From: Desulfuromonadaceae bacterium
GTDB lineage: Bacteria > Desulfobacterota > Desulfuromonadia > Geobacterales > Pseudopelobacteraceae
Assembly (NCBI GenBank): GCA_028712075.1
Contig: JAQTQX010000004.1
Coordinates: 124,001 to 188,000 of the forward strand
DNA length: 64,000 nt
Direction of reading: 5' to 3'
This document shows positions 53,996 through 61,275 of this stretch, in pieces. How positions within the stretch are numbered: the first letter of the stretch is position 1; every line of letters begins with the position of its first letter. The notes beneath the pieces were generated by a model. The model saw nothing but the letters and a program-made list of their open reading frames with translations. It ran no database searches and was not told where the DNA came from. The position numbers and the translations under genes are program-made.

Positions 53996-55402
53996 TCACC
54001 AGTGGCTGCGACCTGACGGGTCGAAGGCCGCCGGCTCGCTACTCCCGCCTCGGGTGTAGTAATCCCTGGAATCATACGTTTCCGCTGCTTTGGCATCACG
54101 CAAACGTTTCTTGTCAATAGGCTCTGCCTGATCGGCATAAATGTCGCGGAGCAACTCTTCCACGACCATACTCAGGTCTTCGACTGTTTTAACAACTTCC
54201 ACCTTGTCACAATACGAACCGTACAGCTCCATCAAGCAGTCACCGCGGCTCCAGGTATCACGATCTTCCGGGGTAAGCCAGAGCATGTAGCGGGCTTTCT
54301 CGCGGATTTCGTCCAGTACCCAGTCGTTGGCTTCGTCGTAGTTATTACGCGCGTCTCCCAGGATGATGAAGGCGGGTCTCCCCCGCAGGTTCTCCAGATA
54401 CCTCTTCTTGAAGGCCAGAAAAACCTGGCCGAAGCTGCTGTTTTCATCCAAATCAACGATGTCACCCGTATCTATGGTTTCCATCAGGTCGTTGACCGGC
54501 ATGTTGGCGAGCATTTCGGTGATTTCAGCAACCTCACGGTTGAAGATAAAACTGCGGACATCCAGCATCTGGTTATGCAAGGTATGGAGCAACAACAGCA
54601 TGAAACGGGACGCATGGCTCACTGAAAAGCTGACATCGCAGAGGACCACCAACCTCGGTTTTTCCCGGCGTTTGCGACGCAGCGCCACCTGGAACGGGAC
54701 CATGTCGTGGCGGTAATTCTTCTGGATTGTCTTGATGACATGTAATTTCCCGCGACTCTGATTATTCTTCATCCGCTTCATATCTTTGCGGAGACGCAGC
54801 ATCATTCGGGATACCACATCCTGCATGGCGATCTGCTCTTCCGGAGTAAAAGTAATGCCCATCTGGGTACTATTGCTTTTGTTTAGTTCGATTGTGAGTG
54901 GATTTTGCGTATAGCGCCTGGTTGGACGGGGTGCTTTTTTTGCTTTCCCGCGGTACCCTTTCATCTGGACAACGATTTCTATCCCGTCCATATCGTCCGG
55001 ATCGATCTCGGTCAGACTTTTTAATTCAGCCAGATCTTCCGGATTGATATCGCTGTCAAGCTTGAGCAGAGGGCCGTTATCGTCGTGGTCGTCACCCGGC
55101 AGTTGATCCAGGTAGTTGAATTCCCCCTCCATGCTGACGATAGCTGCATCCATGAGTTCAGGAACATTCATGTCCGGGTCGAAGAATTTGTATCGGCTGA
55201 AATACCGGTTAAAGACCTCGTTAAAGATAGGAATATCATTGACGTTCTTTACCAGCGTCAGGCGCAGAAGCTGCCGTGATGACCTGCGCCCTTCCATGCC
55301 GCAGATCCCGAGGGCCTGAACCGCATCCAGGCTTTCACCGGGGGAAACACGGATACCACTTTCACGAAGAGCGGCGACAAAGCCGGCGATAATCCGTTCC
55401 AT
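53996..55402 (-). CDS. CoxE-like von Willebrand factor A protein
   Basis: A 468-aa cytoplasmic protein. A variable N-terminal half (residues 1-240, with an acidic stretch near 105-145) precedes a VWA domain. The MIDAS motif is VVLCDVSFSVSHASRFMLL near 252, with the conserved Asp-x-Ser-x-Ser, followed by TGDIVDLDENSSFGQVF near 305. CoxE-type proteins act with MoxR ATPases in metal-centre maturation, for example CO dehydrogenase (CoxD/E). Placed two bases after the MoxR gene, it is the obvious partner. Its client may be AOR or one of the iron dehydrogenases. Confidence 0.85.
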   Translation of the reverse strand: MERIIAGFVAALRESGIRVSPGESLDAVQALGICGMEGRRSSRQLLRLTLVKNVNDIPIFNEVFNRYFSRYKFFDPDMNVPELMDAAIVSMEGEFNYLDQLPGDDHDDNGPLLKLDSDINPEDLAELKSLTEIDPDDMDGIEIVVQMKGYRGKAKKAPRPTRRYTQNPLTIELNKSNSTQMGITFTPEEQIAMQDVVSRMMLRLRKDMKRMKNNQSRGKLHVIKTIQKNYRHDMVPFQVALRRKRREKPRLVVLCDVSFSVSHASRFMLLLLHTLHNQMLDVRSFIFNREVAEITEMLANMPVNDLMETIDTGDIVDLDENSSFGQVFLAFKKRYLENLRGRPAFIILGDARNNYDEANDWVLDEIREKARYMLWLTPEDRDTWSRGDCLMELYGSYCDKVEVVKTVEDLSMVVEELLRDIYADQAEPIDKKRLRDAKAAETYDSRDYYTRGGSSEPAAFDPSGRSHW

Positions 55403-55404
55403 GA

Positions 55405-56307
55405 TCAGCTCAATTCCTGCAGAGCCAAATCAGTTACCTTCTGCAGGTCGGTCTGGTGCTTGGCAATCACGCCCACTGTATTGGCGACTACTTCGGGGGT
55501 CAACTTTGTCGCCTTCAGGATTGAAATCACCTGGGCCCAGTCCAGTGCTTCGGACACACTGGGGGGTTTGCGCAGATTCAGCTCGCGGGTCTTGCGCAGG
55601 AATTCCACCATCTGGCGCGCCAAAGTATCACAGATTTCGGGGAATTTTACCCGGACGATCGCAACTTCCCGCTCCAGTTCCGGATACCCGATATATAAAT
55701 ACAGGCAGCGGCGGCGCAATGCGTCGGAAATCATCCGTGTGCCGTTACTGGTCAAAATCGTAAGCGGCTTTCTTTTGGCTTCGATGACCCCCAATTCGGG
55801 AATCGAGACCTGAAAGTCACTCAGACACTCTAGAAGCAGTGCTTCGAACTCATCGTCGGAGCGGTCGATCTCATCGATAAGGAGCAAGGAGCGTTTTTCC
55901 GACATGAAACTGCGCAGGATCGGGCGCTGTACCAGGAAATTTTTGGAGAAGAACAGGCTCTCTTCAGCGGAAAGACGCTCGACGGCTTCTCGCAGATCAG
56001 CCGACACGGAGAGGTAGGTATCAAGCTGGGTACGCAGCAATTGGGTATAGAGCAGCTGCTTGCCGTATTCCCAGTCGTAGAGTGCCTTTCCTTCGTCGAT
56101 CCCTTCGTAGCACTGCAACCGTACCAGGGGGAAATCCAGGGCGGATGAGAGGGCCTTGGCCAGGCCGGTCTTTCCAACACCGGGAGGTCCTTCGATCAGG
56201 ATCGGTTTCTCCATGCGGAGGGCCAGGAAAACGGCGGTGGCGATTGTATCATCGGCGATGTAGCCACTGGTGCTGAGAAGATCCTTAACCCCTTGTTCGG
56301 TAATCAT
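55405..56307 (-). CDS. MoxR-family AAA+ ATPase
   Basis: A 300-aa AAA+ chaperone-like ATPase. Walker A is EGPPGVGKTGLAKAL near residue 40, Walker B is RSLLLIDEIDRSDDE near 137, and sensor 1 ILTSNGTR near 188. MoxR proteins remodel client enzymes during cofactor or metal insertion (MoxR for methanol dehydrogenase, CoxD for CO dehydrogenase). The gene is first in a five-gene operon with CoxE-like, the Cys-rich protein, GldA and a sensor kinase. Confidence 0.9.
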   Translation of the reverse strand: MITEQGVKDLLSTSGYIADDTIATAVFLALRMEKPILIEGPPGVGKTGLAKALSSALDFPLVRLQCYEGIDEGKALYDWEYGKQLLYTQLLRTQLDTYLSVSADLREAVERLSAEESLFFSKNFLVQRPILRSFMSEKRSLLLIDEIDRSDDEFEALLLECLSDFQVSIPELGVIEAKRKPLTILTSNGTRMISDALRRRCLYLYIGYPELEREVAIVRVKFPEICDTLARQMVEFLRKTRELNLRKPPSVSEALDWAQVISILKATKLTPEVVANTVGVIAKHQTDLQKVTDLALQELS

Positions 56308-56358
56308 GATGGCCTCGTATCGTTAAATTTAGTGAGCTTTCCAGCACTGCTGTTTCAC

Positions 56359-56374
56359 TGCAATCTTCACGCCT
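56359..56374 (-). promoter_or_regulatory. Candidate sigma-54 promoter of the moxR operon
   Basis: AGGCGT-GAAGA-TTGCA on the minus strand has GG and GC 12 bp apart and a consensus -12, but two differences in the -24 box. It lies about 50 bp upstream of the moxR start. Confidence 0.45.
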
Positions 56375-56430
56375 ATGCGTAAAAAATATGTGCTGTTTTC
56401 AACTATTGCGCGGTTTTTCGATAAAAGAAA

Positions 56431-56474
56431 CCGCTGGCATCCGGTGAGGGGTATCAACCCTTCGGAGCCAGCGG
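56431..56474 (-). terminator. Terminator after the iron alcohol dehydrogenase
   Basis: CCGCTGGC/GCCAGCGG stem extended by TCCG/CGGA, and on the minus strand followed by a T-rich stretch. It lies between the Fe-ADH stop and the moxR promoter. Confidence 0.7.
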
Positions 56475-56512
56475 CATATCATTGCAATGGGAGACAATGA
56501 TTCAGACAAAGA

Positions 56513-57718
56513 CTACATGCACTGATGGAATATTTCGATCATATCCTTCAGACCGGTATCAGTCGGGTTACCTTCTGTACAAATATCGTTTACGGAGAAA
56601 CGTGACAGCCCTTCAACGTCTTTTTCAAGCAAACCGAGATCCGTGAAGGTCTTGGTGATGCCCAGGTCAGCTTTCAGTTCCAGACAAGCCTGGATGAATG
56701 CTTCGCCGGCTTTCATGTCGGACATGCCGTTTGTATCAATCCCGGCTGCCTGTGCCATCATTCTGAAACGCTCAGGGCAGGCCGGGAGGTTAAATTTCAT
56801 GACCGGGCCAAGACCGATGGCGTTGCAGAGTCCATGAGGAGCATCGTACATTCCGCCCAGAGCATGAGCCATGCTGTGGATAAGGCCGAGACCGGCGCTG
56901 TTGAAGCTGTACGCTGCGGCCATTTCAGCCCATACCATCGCTTCGACAGCTTTGTCATTGTTTCTGTTCATTGCCGATTGACGCAGGTTGCCGAAGATCA
57001 AGGATATGGCGCTCAGTCCGGGACCGTAGGCGGAGACTACGCCCAGGCGGGAAGTGATGGCTTCGACGCCATGTGCAAGTGCGTCCATACCGGTGTAACC
57101 GGCCAGGTCGCCAGGCATACACTGATGGATCAGCGGGTCATTGACGGACTTGCTTGGGGTACAGTTCGGATCAAAAAGGGCCATCTTGTACTTCTTGTCG
57201 GTATGGTTGATGATCGAGAAGCATGATACTTCCGAACCGGTTCCTGATGTGGTGTTGATGGCAAGCTGGGGAATCGTGTTTGCCTTGGTTGCCTTGAATG
57301 CGCCTTCGAAGGTGCGGACATCCTGGCCGTCATGGCTGTGGACGAGTTTGATGGCCTTGCAGCAGTCGTGTGAGCTACCGCCGCCAAGGCTGATGATGCC
57401 ATTGAATTTGCCGGCAGCCAATACCTTGGCGCCTGCCATGACTTCATGGTCCTTGGGATTGGGTGTTACTTTGTCAAACACCGTTGATTCAACCCCGGCA
57501 GCCTTCAGCACACCCTGAATTGTCTCGACAATACCGGTGCCCTTCAGGCCGGTGGTTACGATCAGGGCATTAGTCATACCCAGTGATTTGGCATCATTGC
57601 CAACCATTGTATGTGCGCCCCAACCGACATTTACGGAAGGATACGCGTGCATCATCTTGATCGGGTATTCCAGTCTTTCATTCTTAAGGGTCCGTTTTAC
57701 ATCTTTGTTGTGTGACAT
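56513..57718 (-). CDS. Iron-containing alcohol dehydrogenase (methanol/NDMA-type group)
   Basis: A 401-aa family III alcohol dehydrogenase. The NAD loop is IISLGGGSSHDCCKAI near residue 95. The TTSGTGSEVSCFSII motif is near 142. The metal ligands lie in GYTGMDALAHGVEA (Asp and His near 198-202) and HSMAHALGGMYDAPHGL (His near 268 and 282). The CTPSKSVNDPLIHQCMP stretch resembles the MDO/NDMA-dependent group, which holds NAD tightly and pairs with mycofactocin in actinobacteria. Start at 57718 follows GGAGGTAGTACCC. Its sigma-54 promoter resembles that of mftA. Confidence 0.88.
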   Translation of the reverse strand: MSHNKDVKRTLKNERLEYPIKMMHAYPSVNVGWGAHTMVGNDAKSLGMTNALIVTTGLKGTGIVETIQGVLKAAGVESTVFDKVTPNPKDHEVMAGAKVLAAGKFNGIISLGGGSSHDCCKAIKLVHSHDGQDVRTFEGAFKATKANTIPQLAINTTSGTGSEVSCFSIINHTDKKYKMALFDPNCTPSKSVNDPLIHQCMPGDLAGYTGMDALAHGVEAITSRLGVVSAYGPGLSAISLIFGNLRQSAMNRNNDKAVEAMVWAEMAAAYSFNSAGLGLIHSMAHALGGMYDAPHGLCNAIGLGPVMKFNLPACPERFRMMAQAAGIDTNGMSDMKAGEAFIQACLELKADLGITKTFTDLGLLEKDVEGLSRFSVNDICTEGNPTDTGLKDMIEIFHQCM

Positions 57719-57916
57719 GGGTACTACCTCCTTTTGTGGTGTGTGTTTTTTGACCTGCTTTGATTGTATTGTGCTGCTACGATCACTGCTCCATCTGTCC
57801 TTTCCTGAAATTTGCCCACCCACTCAAAACCTGGTTTTACGAACATCTCTCTATGATGAAAATGAGCCGGGTATCACTAGTTCGGGACTCATCATGAACG
57901 AGTTGTTATTGTCTTT

Positions 57917-57933
57917 AGCAAGTTGAATGCCAA
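57917..57933 (-). promoter_or_regulatory. Sigma-54 promoter of the iron alcohol dehydrogenase
   Basis: TTGGCATTCAACTTGCT on the minus strand, near consensus with exact GG-GC spacing. Seven of the first eight bases (TTGGCATT) are shared with the mftA promoter. The untranslated leader is about 190 nt. Confidence 0.75.
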
Positions 57934-58075
57934 CATTAAATAATGATGTATAACAATAAGATACGAAGTGTTGTGAGGGAGGTGTCAGCAGATGGGGCAA
58001 CTAAGTGGGGTGGGTTGAAACAGTTTTATATAACAATGTCCACTTTGTGTACTATTTGGGGTATGGATTTTGTCT

Positions 58076-58085
58076 ACAGTGGGGA
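58076..58085 (+). promoter_or_regulatory. Candidate activator site upstream of the Fe-ADH promoter
   Basis: ACAGTGGGGA, about 150 bp upstream of the -24 GG, matching the site upstream of mftA in sequence, orientation and distance. An imperfect palindrome GTCCAC-TTT-GTGTAC lies nearby at 58038-58052. The remaining 57934-58127 sequence has no gene. Confidence 0.4.
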
Positions 58086-58127
58086 AAAAACTCCCAGTAC
58101 TCCTGGCAGGCTCAATGAAATGAAATT

Positions 58128-59213
58128 TTATGAGTGATGGTAGATAGCCCGTCTCACACCGCACCGGTCATCAGCGCCCAGTACATTTCCGCAGCTCCCC
58201 CAGGCGCGCCCCATACAGCCGCCGGCACAACAAAGTTTTCCCGGGCAATCACGGCATTCCGGAATTGCCTCGGCGCGGCTCCGGCTGAGCTGAAGCAGAG
58301 ATGACCAGAGCGGAGCTCCTTCGACAAAGGAAGCAGCAAGCCCTTTGTCAAAAACTCCGGTGACGGAGTATTCAACCGAGTGGCACATCACACAGGGATA
58401 GAGCCTTCCGAATGGGGTGAGGTACGGGTTTTCGATAAATGTACAGCAGTCCGGGCGGGCAGCCTCACCTGCCCGCCACTCCAATGCAGCGACCCTGCCG
58501 ATCCTCCTGTAGAGCTCCCGAAAGCGGAGATCTCTGTCGAAACGTTCCAGCAGTCGTAGATACTGTTCAGTGTCGGGAGGGAAGACGGCAGCCCCTTCAG
58601 CCGCCCGTCCACAAAGAAGAATGGCGCCGCTGCTTACGGAGTTGATACCCATGCTGTCGGCAAACTCAAGTATTAAAGGGATTTCTTCCAGATTGTGACG
58701 CATTTCAGTAATAAAAAGTGATATCCGCCCTGCAAGTCCTTCCTGAACGAGCTTCAGGATTCCATCCAGCGTTCCGGTGAAGGCGCCCGTGCCACGAACC
58801 AGGTCATGGGTCGCGGCCGTTGCCCCGTCCAGGCTGATCTGGATTGAAAGTCCGGGAAAATCAAGTTCGCGCAATGCGGTCATGTGCTCACCCCTGAACA
58901 ACATGCCGTTTGTCTGAAGAGAAAGCGTCTGAAAACCGTTTTCACGGGAATAGCGCATAAGTTCCAGCCACTCGGGATGACAGAGCGGTTCACCTCCGGT
59001 GAAACGAAGCCCCTCACCGCCCAGTGCCGCAAACTCCCTGATCAACCGTCTGAGAATCCGCGCCGGTACGTGGGCGGGCGCCGACAGCACACCTGCTTCA
59101 ACCCAGCAATGACGGCAGGCGAGATTACAGGTGCCGGTGATGGCAATGGTCAGAGTTTTTGGGGGCCCCAGTTCCCATTTTCGTAAAGTTTCCATCGGTT
59201 TGCAGGAAGTCAT
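58128..59213 (-). CDS. Radical SAM/SPASM protein
   Basis: A 361-aa radical SAM enzyme. The SAM cluster is bound by C29-x3-C33-x2-C36 (CNLACRHC). FTGGEPLCHPEWLELM is near residue 75. C-terminal SPASM Cys are CCTFIEN near 253, YPCVMCHS near 275 and CRDCPGKLCCAGGCMG near 323. This layout is typical of peptide-modifying maturases and of those found beside tungsten AOR genes. A 60-aa peptide gene with a strong ribosome site lies 33 bp upstream and is a natural substrate candidate. MOSC and MoaA genes follow further upstream. It is clearly distinct from MftC. Confidence 0.88.
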   Translation of the reverse strand: MTSCKPMETLRKWELGPPKTLTIAITGTCNLACRHCWVEAGVLSAPAHVPARILRRLIREFAALGGEGLRFTGGEPLCHPEWLELMRYSRENGFQTLSLQTNGMLFRGEHMTALRELDFPGLSIQISLDGATAATHDLVRGTGAFTGTLDGILKLVQEGLAGRISLFITEMRHNLEEIPLILEFADSMGINSVSSGAILLCGRAAEGAAVFPPDTEQYLRLLERFDRDLRFRELYRRIGRVAALEWRAGEAARPDCCTFIENPYLTPFGRLYPCVMCHSVEYSVTGVFDKGLAASFVEGAPLWSSLLQLSRSRAEAIPECRDCPGKLCCAGGCMGRAWGSCGNVLGADDRCGVRRAIYHHS

Positions 59214-59246
59214 TCCGTATGTGTCCTTATGAATGGTAGTAACCAG

Positions 59247-59429
59247 TTAATAACTGTCGCGGTGGGTGACGTTCGTAGAATTAAAGTATTCCTGCTTGCT
59301 CCATATTTTTTGCGTCGCAGTATCCAGAACCAGCTGAAGATCCTGAAGCTTTGCGCACGAATGGCGATTTGCGATCCTGTTCAGGACCTTGCGCGTTGCG
59401 TCGGGATTCATATACCATGGCATGTTCAT
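59247..59429 (-). CDS. 60-aa peptide, possible radical SAM substrate
   Basis: A short protein from the ATG at 59429 (AGGAG three bases upstream; the second ATG at 59423 has better spacing). It begins MNMPWYMNPDATRKV. It has one Cys (25), several Asn/Gln/Tyr/Trp residues and ends NVTHRDSY. No known domain is seen. Strong translation signals, 33-bp distance to the radical SAM gene and a sigma-54-like element upstream support a real gene. It may be a RiPP-like precursor or a small partner subunit. Confidence 0.55.
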   Translation of the reverse strand: MNMPWYMNPDATRKVLNRIANRHSCAKLQDLQLVLDTATQKIWSKQEYFNSTNVTHRDSY

Positions 59430-59471
59430 AATCTCCTAACCAGCTCAAATATGTACTTTACTATTTTAGTT

Positions 59472-59487
59472 TGCATAAGACATACCA
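59472..59487 (-). promoter_or_regulatory. Candidate sigma-54 promoter of the peptide/radical SAM pair
   Basis: TGGTAT-GTCTT-ATGCA on the minus strand with GG and GC 12 bp apart, three differences from consensus, 43 bp upstream of the peptide start. Confidence 0.4.
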
Positions 59488-59602
59488 TCTTGTAAATCCA
59501 ACCCTGCTTCTCCTGCTCTTTTTGAATGGTATCCATGTCAGCTTAGGTTCAGTCCGGGATGAACAGCTGCATTCGATTGACATCACAACCATATACAGTC
59601 AG

Positions 59603-59641
59603 ACTGGGTACTATTTCTACGCTGTAGAAATAGTACCCAGT
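59603..59641. repeat. Perfect 18-bp inverted repeat
   Basis: ACTGGGTACTATTTCTAC - GCT - GTAGAAATAGTACCCAGT, perfect over 18 bp. No T-run on either side, so it is not an obvious terminator. It lies 116-154 bp upstream of the candidate sigma-54 promoter of the peptide gene, where an activator site would be expected. The rest of 59488-59828 shows no supportable gene. Confidence 0.75.
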
Positions 59642-59828
59642 GCTGCCGGAAGCGGCATCAATGCACCTCAAAGCTGATTTCAGCTGGTTTTGCGTGATGT
59701 AACAGGGTCGGGTCGAGGTTGATTGGCTGATTTTGTAATAGCAGAAGATCGGTGTGTAGAAAAAAGCAACGGTCATCTCTTCCGGTGAATGTGGAGAATC
59801 ACCACAATTGAGGCCGTATAGTAGAGGA

Positions 59829-60266
59829 TTACGGCGAGACGAGCAGAATATCCGTGCCGGCGCTCAAAACTCCCCCTTTCAGCACCCTGGCGAAGATTCC
59901 CTCTTTTGGCATGACACAATCTCCGGCCTGATAGTAGATCGCACAGCGGGTGTGACATTCCTTGCCTATCTGGGTAACTTCCAGAAGCGTTGAACCGATG
60001 CTGAGCCTCGTGCCGATCGGAAGCGAGGCAAGGTCAATCCCGGTGGTGGTGATATTTTCGGCAAAATCACCTGCGCTGACGGATAATCCCATGGCCCGCA
60101 TCTTGTCGATACTTTCCTGGGCAAGCAGACTGACCTGACGGTGCCAGTCTCCGGCATGGGCGTCCCCTGCCATGCCATGTTCAGCGACAAGCTCAACCGA
60201 CGGGACAGGTGTTTTTCGTTCACCTTTATTCAAACTGGTGCAGACTGCGAGAACAGTAGCTGACAT
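59829..60266 (-). CDS. MOSC-domain protein
   Basis: A 145-aa single-domain MOSC protein. GMAGDAHAGDWHRQVSLLA near residue 29 and GDFAENITTTGIDL near 63 are family motifs. The conserved Cys is in IGKECHTRCAIYY near 99. MOSC domains handle sulfur or mature molybdenum/tungsten cofactor in other enzymes. It follows moaA by 22 bp, and the likely client is the AOR. It is about the size of YiiM-like stand-alone forms. Confidence 0.88.
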   Translation of the reverse strand: MSATVLAVCTSLNKGERKTPVPSVELVAEHGMAGDAHAGDWHRQVSLLAQESIDKMRAMGLSVSAGDFAENITTTGIDLASLPIGTRLSIGSTLLEVTQIGKECHTRCAIYYQAGDCVMPKEGIFARVLKGGVLSAGTDILLVSP

Positions 60267-60288
60267 GAATGAACTCCTTTATGTATGC

Positions 60289-61266
60289 TCAACCGCCGAT
60301 TGACGACATGCTGAATGCCTGATGATGACACTCCTCCAGGCACATATGATGACGATCCGGTTTGGTATCTACAATTGCACACAATGCACTGGCGAGAAGC
60401 TGGTTCGAACCACTTTGCAGAGCGGATTTCAAATCCATCTGGTCCCCGGCAAAGAGACATCCTTTGGCCAGCCCCGATGCCGTTACTCTGATCCGGTTGC
60501 ATTCAGAGCAGAAGTGATGAGAAACCGGTGTTATAACCCCAAGAGAGCCATGAGATCCAGGTATTCGAAAGTTGCGGGCCGGGCCTGCCATCGCAGCCTG
60601 TTCAAGTGGAATCAGCGTGAAACGCTGCTCAAGCCGGGCAAGGATTTCAGCCCCCGGCACCACCAGTCGCTGCCAGTTATGCTCACGGATTGCCGGCATA
60701 TATTCAATGAAACGGACTGTTACAGCAGATGTCGTTGCCAGGTTGACGAAATCCATCAGTTCGTGGTCGTTGATACCACGCATTACCACCATGTTGAGTT
60801 TTATAGGGAAACCACACTCTTTTGCTGCATCTATACCGGCCAGGACAAATTTCAGGTCGCCACAGCGGGAAATTTGCCTGAAGGTTTCCGGATTGAGGGA
60901 ATCGAGGCTGATGTTGAGACGTTGTACCCCGGAGCTCCGCAGTTCGGGAGCCATTTTTTCAAGAAGCACGCCATTGGTCGTCAATACCAGTTGTTCCAGG
61001 CCGGGGATTCCAGCCAACTGCTGCAAAAACGGGATAATCCCTTTACGTACCAGTGGCTCGCCGCCGGTTATACGAATTTTGTCAATGCCGATCGAGACGG
61101 CTACTCGAGCAATTCTGAACAGCTCCTCGTAGCTGAGAATGTCACCATGTGTAAACTTGGCGATCCCGTCCTCAGGCATGCAGTATCTGCAGCGCAGGTT
61201 GCAGCGATCGGTAACCGAAAGACGCAGGTAATTGATGGTTCTGCCAATGGAGTCATGAAGGGCCAT
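60289..61266 (-). CDS. moaA: GTP 3',8-cyclase MoaA
   Basis: A 325-aa radical SAM enzyme that rearranges GTP to 3',8-cH2GTP, the first step of molybdopterin synthesis. The N-terminal cluster is C22-x3-C26-x2-C29 (CNLRCRYC). The second cluster Cys are in CSECNRIRVTASGLAKGC near 254-272. The C-terminal end SSIGG keeps the Gly-Gly tail needed for catalysis. It sits between the NtrC regulator gene (nine bases upstream) and the MOSC gene, so pterin supply is co-regulated with the oxidation system. Confidence 0.94.
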   Translation of the reverse strand: MALHDSIGRTINYLRLSVTDRCNLRCRYCMPEDGIAKFTHGDILSYEELFRIARVAVSIGIDKIRITGGEPLVRKGIIPFLQQLAGIPGLEQLVLTTNGVLLEKMAPELRSSGVQRLNISLDSLNPETFRQISRCGDLKFVLAGIDAAKECGFPIKLNMVVMRGINDHELMDFVNLATTSAVTVRFIEYMPAIREHNWQRLVVPGAEILARLEQRFTLIPLEQAAMAGPARNFRIPGSHGSLGVITPVSHHFCSECNRIRVTASGLAKGCLFAGDQMDLKSALQSGSNQLLASALCAIVDTKPDRHHMCLEECHHQAFSMSSIGG

Positions 61267-61275
61267 AAATCATCC

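Noticed and set aside
59603..59641. Terminator for the MOSC gene
   Set aside because: The hairpin is perfect but lies 190 bp after the stop and no T-run follows on the minus strand.
59549..59776. A 75-codon frame over the inverted repeat
   Set aside because: Its reading is produced by the palindrome itself and has no ribosome site.
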